From assembly GCA_016714815.1 (NCBI GenBank), contig JADKBZ010000020.1, positions 30,134 through 94,133 of the forward strand: a DNA stretch of 64,000 bases. The letters run 5' to 3'. Below are positions 1-8,100 of this stretch, one piece after another. Under the pieces are notes generated by a model. The model ran no database searches. It saw only the letters and a program-made list of their open reading frames with translations, and had not been told where the DNA came from. Position 1 is the first letter of the stretch, and each line of letters starts with the position of its first letter. A program made the position numbers and the translations under genes. The stretch is from Holophagales bacterium. GTDB taxonomy: Bacteria; Acidobacteriota; Thermoanaerobaculia; UBA5066.

Positions 1-1
1 G

Positions 2-253
2 GAGTCGGCGCCAGGCAAGGAGGCCGAGCTCCCCGTCGTCCGGAGCGGGCGCTTCCCGGCCTCGGACCGCGTGCTCCTGCCGTTCCCCGCGGGCTTCCCC
101 GAGGTCTTCCGCGGGGACCTGGCCGAAGGCGTCGCCGCGCGGAGACGCTTCGGCCGCCTCGCGACGGTGCTCTTTGCACGCGGGTACGAGGCCGTGTCGG
201 TGGTCATGACGGCCGCAGGACCCGCCTACGTCCTCGAGCGGCGGCGGGCGTAG
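2..253 (+). CDS. 3' end of an unidentified protein (truncated by window start)
   Basis: The frame is open from the first bases of the window to a TAG at 251-253, so only the last 83 codons are visible. An internal GTG at 71 could be read as a start, but the same frame is open upstream and nothing marks 71 as a real start. The visible part is Arg/Ala/Gly-rich with a hydrophobic patch (VSVVMTAAGPAYVLERRRA) at the C-terminus. I do not recognise the family. The next gene begins 35 bases later on the same strand with its own ribosome binding site. Confidence 0.45.
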   Translation, partial: ESAPGKEAELPVVRSGRFPASDRVLLPFPAGFPEVFRGDLAEGVAARRRFGRLATVLFARGYEAVSVVMTAAGPAYVLERRRA

Positions 254-288
254 CATCCGCCGCGCATCCCGAATCGAGAGGAGACCTC

Positions 289-564
289 ATGAAGCGTTTC
301 GCCTCCACCCTCGCCGTCCTCGCCCTCGCCGCGGCGCCGGCCTTCGCCGGCGACAAGACCTACCAGGTGACCGGTCCCGTCGTTTCGGTGACGGATACCG
401 TCATCGTCGTCGACAAGGCCGGCGAGAAGTTCGAGATCGCCCGCACCAAGGACACGAAGGTGACGGGGGAGCTGAAGGCCGGGACGAAGGTCACCGTCAA
501 GTACACGATGACCGCGACCACGATCGAGGCCAAGGAAGAAAAGGCTCCGGCGAAGAAGAAGTAG
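289..564 (+). CDS. Small exported protein of unknown function
   Basis: A 91-residue protein. The ATG follows a good ribosome binding site (GAGGAG, about 6 nt spacing). The N-terminus MKRFASTLAVLALAAAPAFA is a classical signal peptide with an AFA cleavage site, so the mature protein of about 70 residues is exported. The mature part is rich in Lys, Thr and Val with alternating beta-type residues and ends in a basic tail (KAPAKKK). It resembles small single-barrel periplasmic proteins, but I cannot assign a family. It converges on pap, with nine bases between the stop codons. Confidence 0.7.
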   Translation: MKRFASTLAVLALAAAPAFAGDKTYQVTGPVVSVTDTVIVVDKAGEKFEIARTKDTKVTGELKAGTKVTVKYTMTATTIEAKEEKAPAKKK

Positions 565-573
565 GCGCGGCGC

Positions 574-2115
574 CTAGAGCGCCTCCTCGAGGCGGTCGCA
601 GAGGGTCGCGAGGACGGTGAGGCGCGCTGCTTTCTTGTCCGTGGCGGACACGAGGGTCCACGGTGCGTCGTGCGTCGATGTGCGCGCGACCATCTCGTCG
701 ACGGCCGTCTCGTAGGAGGGCCATTTCTCGCGGTTGCGCCAGTCCTCGTCGGTGATCTTGTGCTTTTTCCACTCCACCTCCTGCCGTTCCCGGAACCGCC
801 GCAGCTGCTCCTCCGGCGAGATGTGGAGCCAGAGCTTGGAGAGGGCGATGCCCGACTCGACGAGCTGGGCCTCGAAGTCGTTGATCTCGAGGTAGGCCCG
901 CTTCCACTCCTCCTCCTTCGCGAAGCCCTCGACCCGTTCGACGAGGACGCGCCCGTACCAGGAGCGGTCGTAGATCGTGAAGCTCCCGCCGGGCGGGATG
1001 TGCCTCCAGAAGCGCCAGAGGTAGTGGTGCGCGCGCTCCTCGTCGGTCGGCGCGGCGACGGGGATGACGCGGTAGAGGCGGGCGTCGAGCGCCCACGTCA
1101 CGCGGCGGATCGCGCCTCCCTTGCCGGCCGCGTCCGAGCCCTCGAAGACGGCGACGGTGGAGACCTGCTTGCGCTGCGCCTCCCAGGCGAGGCGCGCGAG
1201 CCGCGCCTGCAGGCGCGGGAGCTCCCGCTTGTACTCCTCCTCGGAGACGCTCCGGTCGAGGTCGATGGAGGAAAGGACGCCGGAGGAAGCCGTCGCGGCG
1301 GACGCCTTGCGCGCGGGGGCCGAGGCGGCTTTCGCCGGGCGTTTCGGGGCGGCCGCGGGGACCGCCGCGGCTCGGGCCGCGCTCGCGGCGGCCGCGGCGG
1401 CCGCGACCGAGGCGAGGCGCGTCTCGAGCGCGTCGGCGAGCGCCCGCCCGACGGCGACGTCGCGCCAGCGGTCGTCGTAGGCCTCCACGAGAGTCCAGGG
1501 CGTGGCGGCCGCGTCGGTCCTGCGGATCGCCCGCTCGGAGACCTTGACGAAGGTGTCGAAGCGGCCGAAGTGCTTCCAGTCGAGGCGCGAGACCTTGAAG
1601 CGCGTCTCCGGGTCCTTCTCGAGCTTCTTCAGGCGTTTCTGCTGCGCCTCCTTCGAGAGGTGGAACCAGAACTTCAGGAGGAGCGCGCCGTCCCGGGCGA
1701 GCGACTCCTCGAAGAAGGCGACGCGTGCGAGCTCGGCCTCGTAGCGGGCGCCGCCGATCTTCCCGTAGGCCCTCCTCAGGATCGGCTCCGTGTACCAGGA
1801 GCCGAAGAAGATGCCGATCCTCCCCCGCTCGGGCAGGGTCTTCCAGAAGCGCCACGCCGCGGGGCGGTCACGCTCCTCGCCGCTCCTCGGGCCGAAGACG
1901 TTCGTCTCGACGCCGCGCGGATCGAGCCACTCGAGGAGGCGGTTCACGGTGTCCCCCTTGCCGGAGCCGTCGGCTCCGGCGATGACGACGATCACGGGCA
2001 CCTTCGTCGTCCGGAGGGCGATCTGCGCGGCGAGGAGCCGTGCGCGAAGCGCGGGGAGCTCCGCCGCGTACTCTTCCCTGGAGAGTTTCCGTCCCAGCTC
2101 GGCCGTCTCGAACAC
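574..2115 (-). CDS. pap: Polyphosphate:AMP phosphotransferase, two fused PPK2 domains
   Basis: A 513-residue protein with two PPK2-type P-loop kinase domains joined by an Ala-rich linker (about residues 235-275). The N-terminal domain has Walker A GADGSGKGD near residue 47. The C-terminal domain has GSDAAGKGG and the lid-type motif YDRSWYGRVLVERV. Fused two-domain PPK2 enzymes use polyphosphate to phosphorylate AMP to ADP, a cytoplasmic nucleotide-salvage and energy reaction. In characterised members the C-terminal domain is the active one; here both P-loops look intact, while the N-terminal lid is degenerate (FFGSWYTEPI in place of DRSWY). The start is GTG at 2115, preceded by GGGAGGGG. It lies downstream of prfA on the same strand, about 100 bp away. 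Confidence 0.9.
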   Translation of the reverse strand: MFETAELGRKLSREEYAAELPALRARLLAAQIALRTTKVPVIVVIAGADGSGKGDTVNRLLEWLDPRGVETNVFGPRSGEERDRPAAWRFWKTLPERGRIGIFFGSWYTEPILRRAYGKIGGARYEAELARVAFFEESLARDGALLLKFWFHLSKEAQQKRLKKLEKDPETRFKVSRLDWKHFGRFDTFVKVSERAIRRTDAAATPWTLVEAYDDRWRDVAVGRALADALETRLASVAAAAAAASAARAAAVPAAAPKRPAKAASAPARKASAATASSGVLSSIDLDRSVSEEEYKRELPRLQARLARLAWEAQRKQVSTVAVFEGSDAAGKGGAIRRVTWALDARLYRVIPVAAPTDEERAHHYLWRFWRHIPPGGSFTIYDRSWYGRVLVERVEGFAKEEEWKRAYLEINDFEAQLVESGIALSKLWLHISPEEQLRRFRERQEVEWKKHKITDEDWRNREKWPSYETAVDEMVARTSTHDAPWTLVSATDKKAARLTVLATLCDRLEEAL

Positions 2116-2170
2116 GATCCCCTCCCGGCCCGGTGCCCCGCGAGAGAAGTGCGAAAAGGGAAAGGTGAGG

Positions 2171-2198
2171 CGCGGCGCCGCTAAAAAATGGCGCCGCG
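2171..2198 (-). terminator. Hairpin between prfA and pap, possible terminator
   Basis: Perfect 9-bp inverted repeat, CGCGGCGCC at 2171-2179 and GGCGCCGCG at 2190-2198, with a 10-nt loop. On the minus strand the loop contains a run of six T. It begins about 20 nt after the prfA stop. The T run is in the loop rather than after the stem, so it is not a textbook intrinsic terminator. It could attenuate read-through into pap. Confidence 0.4.
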
Positions 2199-2218
2199 AG
2201 CCGGAGTCTCGGGGGACG

Positions 2219-3301
2219 TCAGGCCTTCGCGAGCTCCATTTTGAGCTTTTCCGCCTGGAAATGGGCGACGAGAGGGTCGATCAGCTCGTCCAGCCTGCCG
2301 TCCAGCACCTCGCCGAGGCGATGGGAGGTGAACCCGATCCGGTGGTCCGTGACGCGCGACTGCGGGTAGTTGTAGGTGCGGATCTTCTCGGAACGATCTC
2401 CCGAGCCGACCATCTTCTTGCGGTTGGCGGCGTAGGCCGCCTCCTGCCGCTCCCTCTCGACCTCGTAGATGCGGGCCCTGAGGACGCGCATCGCCTTCGC
2501 CTTGTTCTTGACCTGGGAGCGCTCGTCCTGGCACTGGACGACGGTGTTCGTCGGAAGGTGGGTGATCCGGACGGCCGAGTAGGTGGTGTTGACCCCCTGC
2601 CCGCCCGGTCCGGACGCGCAGAAGAGGTCGAGTCGGAGGTCCTTCTCGGCGATCTCGATGTCGACGTCCTCGGCCTCGGGAAGGATGGCGACCGTCGCCG
2701 CGGAGGTGTGGATGCGCCCCTGGGATTCCGTCTCCGGGACCCGCTGGACCCGGTGGACTCCTCCCTCGTACTTGAGGCGCGAGAAGGCGCCGACCCCTTC
2801 GACGATGGCCTGGACTTCCTTGATGCCGCCGCGGCCGCCCGACTCGGAGCGGTCGATGACCTCGACGCGCCAGCCGCGGCCCTCGGCGTACCGGACGTAC
2901 ATCCGGAAGAGCTCCTCGGCGAAGAGCGCCGCCTCGTCGCCGCCGGTTCCGGCGCGGATCTCCAGGACGACGTTCTTGTCGTCGTTGGGGTCCTTGGGAA
3001 GGAGGAGGACGCGGATCTCCTCTTCGAGCGCCTCGACCTGCCGTTTCAGGCCGTCGGCTTCGACCTGCGCCATTTCGCGCAGCTCGTCCCCTCCGGGAAG
3101 GGTCTCGAGCATCTCGCGGGCGCCGGAGAGCTCGTCCTGCACCTTGCGCAGCTCCCGGACCTTCTCGACGACCGGGGCGATCTCCCGCATGGCGCGGTGG
3201 ATCTTCGTCGACTCCTGGTGATCGGAGGCGACGTCGGGGCTGCCCAGACGCTCCTCGAGCGACGCGTAGCGCCTCTCGATTTCGGCGAGCTTCTCGAGCA
3301 T
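2219..3301 (-). CDS. prfA: Peptide chain release factor 1
   Basis: A 360-residue class I release factor, the normal length for RF1. It recognises UAA/UAG stop codons on the ribosome and triggers peptide release. The catalytic GGQ is present in CASGPGGQGVNTTYS at about residue 230, followed by SAVRITHLPTNTVVQCQDERSQ, which is typical of the family. An RF1-type anticodon loop region lies upstream. The N-terminal third is a coiled helical domain (MLEKLAEIERRY...). ATG at 3301 is the natural start. It follows rpmE on the same strand with 44 bp between them. The rpmE-prfA order is widespread in bacteria and suggests one translation operon. Confidence 0.95.
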   Translation of the reverse strand: MLEKLAEIERRYASLEERLGSPDVASDHQESTKIHRAMREIAPVVEKVRELRKVQDELSGAREMLETLPGGDELREMAQVEADGLKRQVEALEEEIRVLLLPKDPNDDKNVVLEIRAGTGGDEAALFAEELFRMYVRYAEGRGWRVEVIDRSESGGRGGIKEVQAIVEGVGAFSRLKYEGGVHRVQRVPETESQGRIHTSAATVAILPEAEDVDIEIAEKDLRLDLFCASGPGGQGVNTTYSAVRITHLPTNTVVQCQDERSQVKNKAKAMRVLRARIYEVERERQEAAYAANRKKMVGSGDRSEKIRTYNYPQSRVTDHRIGFTSHRLGEVLDGRLDELIDPLVAHFQAEKLKMELAKA

Positions 3302-3345
3302 CCGTCGATTCCCGGGTCAGTCGAGTCCGGGGAGGCCAGGCCCCC

Positions 3346-3594
3346 TCAGTTCGTGCTGTCGGAGGCGGCGGCCGCGGCGGCGGCGATCGCGGTGGTCGAC
3401 TTCGCGTAACGCTTCTGGAAGCGCTCCACGCGGCCGGCCGTGTCGATCAGCTTGGCTTTGCCGGTGAAGAAGGGGTGGCAGCTCGAGCAGATCTCGAGCC
3501 GGAGCTCCTTCATCACGCTGCGGGTCTTCCAGGTCGCGCCACAGGAGCAGTGGACACTGACCTCCTGGTACTGGGGATGGATCTTCTCCTTCAC
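3346..3594 (-). CDS. rpmE: 50S ribosomal protein L31, zinc-binding type
   Basis: An 82-residue protein starting at GTG 3594, chosen because AAGGAG lies 7 nt upstream and the protein then begins KEKIHPQYQEV as in known L31. A longer reading frame reaches 3657 but adds 21 non-conserved residues. The four zinc ligands are present (HCSCG and EICSSCHPFFTGK), so this is the C+ form. The core motif HPFFTGK...DTAGRVERFQKRY is intact. It has an unusual C-terminal Ala-rich tail of about 15 residues. Confidence 0.93.
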   Translation of the reverse strand: MKEKIHPQYQEVSVHCSCGATWKTRSVMKELRLEICSSCHPFFTGKAKLIDTAGRVERFQKRYAKSTTAIAAAAAAASDSTN

Positions 3595-3645
3595 GGGTCG
3601 ACTCCTTCTTCGGCCAGCCGCATGTGAGCCGGGCCGGAACCGGGG

Positions 3646-3651
3646 AAGATA
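3646..3651 (-). promoter_or_regulatory. Candidate -10 element of rpmE-prfA
   Basis: On the minus strand TATCTT occupies 3651-3646. Transcription would start near 3639 and leave a leader of about 45 nt with a proper ribosome binding site. No convincing -35 is visible. It sits in the divergent region with the FHA-phosphatase gene. Confidence 0.35.
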
Positions 3652-3687
3652 GCACACCGCCCGGAAACGGGGCGGGAGGGCCGGGTC

Positions 3688-3693
3688 TAAACT
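3688..3693 (+). promoter_or_regulatory. -10-like TAAACT, 8 nt before a start: leaderless promoter candidate
   Basis: TAAACT ends 8 nt before the GTG at 3702, and no Shine-Dalgarno sequence lies between. Transcription would start at or within two bases of the start codon. The same geometry recurs at 16083-16088, 16152-16157 and 18963-18968. Confidence 0.45.
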
Positions 3694-3701
3694 CCGCGAT
3701 C

Positions 3702-5357
3702 GTGCTCGTCCTCTCCATCCACGCGCCGGGCGAGCCGGTCAGCCGCTTCCGCGTGGACCGGCCGTCGCTGAATCTGGGCCGCTCCTCCGCCAACGACGTC
3801 TTCCTGCCCGACCGGACCCTCTCCCGCGTCCACGCCCGCCTCGACCAGAAGCCCGAGGGACTCGTCCTGACGGACCTCGGCTCGAGGAACGGGACCCAGC
3901 TGAACGGGGTGAGGCTCGTCGTGCCGCTCGTCGTCCGTCCGGGGGACCGGATCGTCCTGGGAGAGACTTCGATCGAGGTCCTCGACGAGGCGCCGCCCGG
4001 GGCACGGGTCGTCATCGACGCGGGCGGCGACCGGCTCGACCGGACGATGATCTCCACGTCGAACGCCGTCTCGAGCCTTCGGCGCCCGGCGGCCCGCGAG
4101 CTGACCGACGCCGCCGAGCTCAAGCGCCTCGCGACGTCGCTCCAGATCCTGAACGACGTCTCCCTCGCCCTCCTCTCGGACATCCCGCCCGCGGAGCTGT
4201 CGGAGCTGATCCTCGAAAAGCTCTTCTCCTACCTGGAGCCCGATCGCGGCCTCCTGATGCTTCGGGACGCCGCGGGGCAGCTCGAGCCGGAGGCGATGAG
4301 GTTCGCCGAGGGGATCGACCCCGCCGACATCCGTCTCTCCAGGACCCTGGTCGAATCGGTCACCGGGCAGAAGCACGGCGTCCTGATGATCGACATGGCC
4401 ACGGACGAAAAGCTCGGGGTCGCCGACTCGATCCGTCTCCAGGGGATCACCTCCTGCATCGCCGCCCCGCTCCTCGTCGGCGAGGAGGTGATCGGCCTCG
4501 TCTACCTCGAGGCCCGGCTCGGGCGGAAGAGCTTCACGGAGGACGACCTCCGGCTCCTGACGTCGCTGGCGAACACGGCGGCGATCAAGATCCAGAACCT
4601 GAGGCTCCGCGAGGCGTCCGCCGCACGGCAGCGGATCGAGCGCGAGATGGCGCTCGCGTGGGACGTCCAGCGGCGCCTCTTCCCCGAGGTGGCGCCCGAG
4701 CTTCCCTCCTCGGAGCTCCTGGGCCGCACGCTACCGTCGCGAACCGTCTCGGGCGACTACTACGACTTCTTCGTGCGCAGCGACGGGACGGTCGACGTCG
4801 TCGTCGCCGACGTCTGCGGGAAGGGGATGGCGGCGTCCATCCTGGCCGCGTCGGTCCAGTCGGCCTTCCAGGCGTGGGCGGCCGAGCACTTCCCGCCCGA
4901 CCGCGTCTGCCAGCGCCTGAACGACCTCGTCCACCGCCGGACGGCCCCGGAGAAGTTCGTCACGTTCATCGCGACGCTCTACGACCCGGAAACGGGGTCC
5001 GTCGTCTACTCGAACGCGGGCCACAACCCGGGGGTCGTCCTCAGGGCCGGCGGCGGGCACGAGCTCCTCCCGGCGCAGGGGCCGCCGCTCGGTCTCTTCC
5101 CGGGACAGAGCTACGGCTCCGGCGCCCTGACTCTCGCGTCCGGCGACCTGCTTCTCCTCTACACCGACGGCATCACCGAGGCCGCCAATCCCGACGACGA
5201 CGAGTTCGGCCTCGACCGGCTCATCGCGCTGGTCCGATCCGTCGAGTCGCGGCCTCTGGCCGAGATCCAGAACGCCATCGTCGCCGGCCTGGCGGAGTTC
5301 GCCTCCGGCGTGCCGTTCCACGACGACCGGACCGTCGTCCTCCTGCGGCGGCTGTAG
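3702..5357 (+). CDS. FHA-GAF-SpoIIE (PP2C-type) serine/threonine phosphatase
   Basis: A 551-residue cytoplasmic signalling protein. Residues about 1-90 are an FHA phosphothreonine-binding domain (LGRSSANDV, SRVHARL, GSRNGTQLNG). Residues about 150-300 are a GAF sensor domain. The C-terminal about 230 residues are a SpoIIE/PP2C phosphatase with GDYYDFF, ADVCGKGMAASI, SNAGHNPG, LLYTDGITEA and DDRTVV, which supply the metal-binding aspartates. Such proteins typically dephosphorylate anti-anti-sigma factors or other phosphoproteins in response to a GAF ligand. The start at GTG 3702 is preferred because the FHA fold begins there and a promoter-like TAAACT lies just upstream. GTG 3624 would extend it by 26 low-complexity residues and leave no room for divergent promoters. 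No partner kinase or STAS protein is adjacent. Confidence 0.85.
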   Translation: MLVLSIHAPGEPVSRFRVDRPSLNLGRSSANDVFLPDRTLSRVHARLDQKPEGLVLTDLGSRNGTQLNGVRLVVPLVVRPGDRIVLGETSIEVLDEAPPGARVVIDAGGDRLDRTMISTSNAVSSLRRPAARELTDAAELKRLATSLQILNDVSLALLSDIPPAELSELILEKLFSYLEPDRGLLMLRDAAGQLEPEAMRFAEGIDPADIRLSRTLVESVTGQKHGVLMIDMATDEKLGVADSIRLQGITSCIAAPLLVGEEVIGLVYLEARLGRKSFTEDDLRLLTSLANTAAIKIQNLRLREASAARQRIEREMALAWDVQRRLFPEVAPELPSSELLGRTLPSRTVSGDYYDFFVRSDGTVDVVVADVCGKGMAASILAASVQSAFQAWAAEHFPPDRVCQRLNDLVHRRTAPEKFVTFIATLYDPETGSVVYSNAGHNPGVVLRAGGGHELLPAQGPPLGLFPGQSYGSGALTLASGDLLLLYTDGITEAANPDDDEFGLDRLIALVRSVESRPLAEIQNAIVAGLAEFASGVPFHDDRTVVLLRRL

Positions 5358-5379
5358 GCCCGGGGCCCGGCCGGGTAGG

Positions 5380-8100
5380 TCAGAAACCCTTCGGGCCGAG
5401 CGACGGTCCGAGCAGGACGGCGTTCAGGAAGATGGTCCCGGAGCCACGCCAGACGCCCCGGAAGACCGGGTCGGCGGCGAAGCTGACGACCCGCCCCCGG
5501 CCCGACTCCTCGAGCTGGACGACGGCGGCCCCTTTCCACCGCTCGAGCGCCTCCTTCCAGCCGAAGCCGGAGAGGAGCGGCTCGTCGGGCGCGACGGTGA
5601 CGACGTTCGCCTTCGCCTCCGGGAGGCGAAGCGGCGGCTCGCCGTCGACGACGAGAAACGCGGGCGAAGCGGCGAGGCCGAAGAGCAGCGGGTGATCCGG
5701 CATGGACTGGGTCCGGAGGGCCGCGCCGGGAATCGGGAGGGGCCGGCGCTCGAGGTCGCGTTCGAGGGCGGCCTGCGGGGTGGCGGGCGGAGGCTCGGGT
5801 GGAGTCCGCGCGGGAGCGTCGGCAGCGTCGGGAGCGTCGGCCGCGGAGTCGCCGCGGGCCGTCGCCTGGCCCGGAGCGGGCGGGGGCTCCCAGGCCGCGA
5901 CCTTCGAGAGGCCGAGAGGCTTCTCCCGAAGGGCGGCGGCGCCGTCCCGGACGGCGATCAGCACCCCGCCGCCGTCGACGAAGCGCCGGAGAGACTCCGC
6001 CGCCCCTTCTTCCAGCAGGGCCCGCCGGAACCGGGACCCGCCGTGCGGGACGACGATCGCCGTGACGCCCTCGAAGCCGGCGGCGGAGAGCGAATCGACC
6101 CGCCGAAGGGTGGGGCGGACGCCCAGATCGTTCTCGAGGGAAAGACGGAGGAAGGCGACCCCGGCGGAATCGGCCCCGTCGCCCGTGAGGAGGACGACGC
6201 GCGGCGCCTTCAGGGAGAGGAGCGAGGCCGACCCGAAGGAGGGGCCGTCGTCCGTCGCGGCGCTCGCGAGGGGGACCGCGCGGGCGTGGGCCGCCGAGAC
6301 GGCGCGGGCGACGGAGGCCGGAAGGTCCCTGCCGTCTTCGTTCCCCTCCCGCCTCACGACGAACGACCCGGCGGGTACGGCGAGGCTGGCCACACGGGCG
6401 GGCCTCGTCGTGACGGCGACCCGCACGCCCGACCCGGCGAGGGCCGCGGCCGCGCGGCGGCTCGCGGCGTCGTCTCCGGGAAGGAGCCAGCCATAGCGGC
6501 CTCCCGGAGAGGAGGCGGCCTCCTCGGGCTTCCAGGGGGCCAGCGAGCCCGCGAGGGCGGCGCCGCCAGGGAGTGCGTGCGCCGTCAGGCCGAAGGCGAT
6601 GGGGAGGCTCCAGGCGGTCACGTCGTAGAAGCGCTCGTCCTCCTCGGCGAGGAGCCGGCGACGCTCCTCCTCGAGGAATTGCGGGGCCAGGGCCGCCTGC
6701 GATTCGAGGACGACCTCGGCGAAGCGTCCCTGGGGCTGGGCGGTGTCGACGACGAGGGAGCCGGCCGGAAGCGTCTCTCCCTTCGACGGGACGTTCGGGA
6801 GCGGACGGGTCGTGACCTGGACCTCGACGTCCTGGTGGGCGAGGAGGTCGGCGAGCGCCGCGAGGCGCGTCCGGTCCTGCGTGGCAGGGAGGACGAAAAG
6901 GCGCCGTCCCTCCTCGAGGGAGCCGCGGAAGAAGCGCTCGTAGTCGGCGAGGAGGCCGGCCCGGTTCGCCGCGGCCGTCCGGAGGGTGGCCCTGAGGGCC
7001 GTCCAGTGCTTGAAGGAACGCTCCCCGAGCGTGACGACGAGGCCGTCCTTGCGGCGGTGGGCCAGCCCCCCCTTGCCGCCCACCTCGTAGGTCATCCCGA
7101 CGATGCCGCGGAACGAGGGCCAGGAATCGCCGTAGGCGGGGTAGAAGAGGTCGAAGGTCTCCCGGTTGAAGAAGCTCCAGCCGTGGGCGTCGAAGGCCTC
7201 GGCGTTGGCCTTGCCGAAGGCCCCGATCCACTTTCGGGTCGTTTCGGGGACGCGCGGGTGGACGGGATCGGCCGGAGGCGGGAAAAAGTAGCTCTGGTCG
7301 GGCCCCATCTCGTGGACGTCCACGTAGACCTGCGGCGGGAGCGCCCGGAGCGCCTCCAGGCGTGCGCGCGTCTCGGGCTGCGTCGCCCAGGCCCAGTCCC
7401 GGTTGAGGTCGACGCCGAAGTGGTTCGTCCGTCCGGAGGGCCAGGGCGGCTCGTTCTCGAGGGCGTGCGGGTCGGGGTCGGGCTCGTCCCCGGCGACGGA
7501 GCGCCAGTAGGAGACGTGCCTCTCGTGCCCGTCGGGGTTGGCGCACGGGTCGACGACGACGACGAGGGAGGAGAGGAGCTGGTCGATGCCGGGCTCGCGC
7601 GAGGCGGCGAGGGTGTAGAGGAGGGCGGCGCACGCCTCGGGACCCGCGGTTTCGTTGCCGTGGACGCCGCAGGTGATCCAGACGACGGCGGGGGAACGCT
7701 CCACGACGGCGCGGGCCGTCTCCAGCGGCGTTCCCCGCGGGTTCCCGAGGCTCTTCAGCCCGGCGGCGATGGAGTCGAGGCGCGCGAGGTTCTGGGGGCT
7801 GGATACGGCGACGCGCAGGAGCTCGCGCCCCTCGGGCGTCGTGCCGTAGGGGACGGCCGAGACACGCGGCGACGCGGCCTCGAGGGCGCGGACGTAACGG
7901 ACGAGCGCGGCGTGCGGAGTCAGGGCGTCGCCGATCCGGTGGCCCAGGACGGCCTCCGGAGCCGGGACCTTCGTGTCCCGTTCGGCCTCCACGAGGATCG
8001 GCCCCGACGAGCCGCCTCTCGTGGAAAAGACGGGGTCGTCGCCGGCGGCGCCGAGCGCGACCGGAGAAAGGGCGAGAAGGCCGGCGAGGAAGAGCCTCAC
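5380..8100 (-). CDS. Exported M14-family zinc carboxypeptidase with C-terminal extension
   Basis: A 906-residue protein with a signal peptide (MRLFLAGLLALSPVALGAAG). The M14 domain covers roughly residues 60-350. The zinc motif HGNE is at 147-150, followed by DPCANPDGHERH (about 184-195), NRDW (about 233-236) and DVHEMG, whose His (about 263) is the likely third zinc ligand. TYEVGGKGG (about 330) may hold the catalytic Glu. The remaining 500 residues include a glutamine-amidotransferase-like fold (FVDGGGVLIAVRDG) often fused to this peptidase type; I see no clear catalytic Cys there. It probably trims peptides in the periplasm. The GTG start at 8100 overlaps the response regulator stop by four bases (GTGA), so it is translationally coupled to the two-component genes. 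Confidence 0.88.
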   Translation of the reverse strand: MRLFLAGLLALSPVALGAAGDDPVFSTRGGSSGPILVEAERDTKVPAPEAVLGHRIGDALTPHAALVRYVRALEAASPRVSAVPYGTTPEGRELLRVAVSSPQNLARLDSIAAGLKSLGNPRGTPLETARAVVERSPAVVWITCGVHGNETAGPEACAALLYTLAASREPGIDQLLSSLVVVVDPCANPDGHERHVSYWRSVAGDEPDPDPHALENEPPWPSGRTNHFGVDLNRDWAWATQPETRARLEALRALPPQVYVDVHEMGPDQSYFFPPPADPVHPRVPETTRKWIGAFGKANAEAFDAHGWSFFNRETFDLFYPAYGDSWPSFRGIVGMTYEVGGKGGLAHRRKDGLVVTLGERSFKHWTALRATLRTAAANRAGLLADYERFFRGSLEEGRRLFVLPATQDRTRLAALADLLAHQDVEVQVTTRPLPNVPSKGETLPAGSLVVDTAQPQGRFAEVVLESQAALAPQFLEEERRRLLAEEDERFYDVTAWSLPIAFGLTAHALPGGAALAGSLAPWKPEEAASSPGGRYGWLLPGDDAASRRAAAALAGSGVRVAVTTRPARVASLAVPAGSFVVRREGNEDGRDLPASVARAVSAAHARAVPLASAATDDGPSFGSASLLSLKAPRVVLLTGDGADSAGVAFLRLSLENDLGVRPTLRRVDSLSAAGFEGVTAIVVPHGGSRFRRALLEEGAAESLRRFVDGGGVLIAVRDGAAALREKPLGLSKVAAWEPPPAPGQATARGDSAADAPDAADAPARTPPEPPPATPQAALERDLERRPLPIPGAALRTQSMPDHPLLFGLAASPAFLVVDGEPPLRLPEAKANVVTVAPDEPLLSGFGWKEALERWKGAAVVQLEESGRGRVVSFAADPVFRGVWRGSGTIFLNAVLLGPSLGPKGF

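Noticed and set aside
497..1855. 452-codon minus-strand frame overlapping pap
   Set aside because: Shadow of pap in another frame; pap has clear PPK2 motifs.
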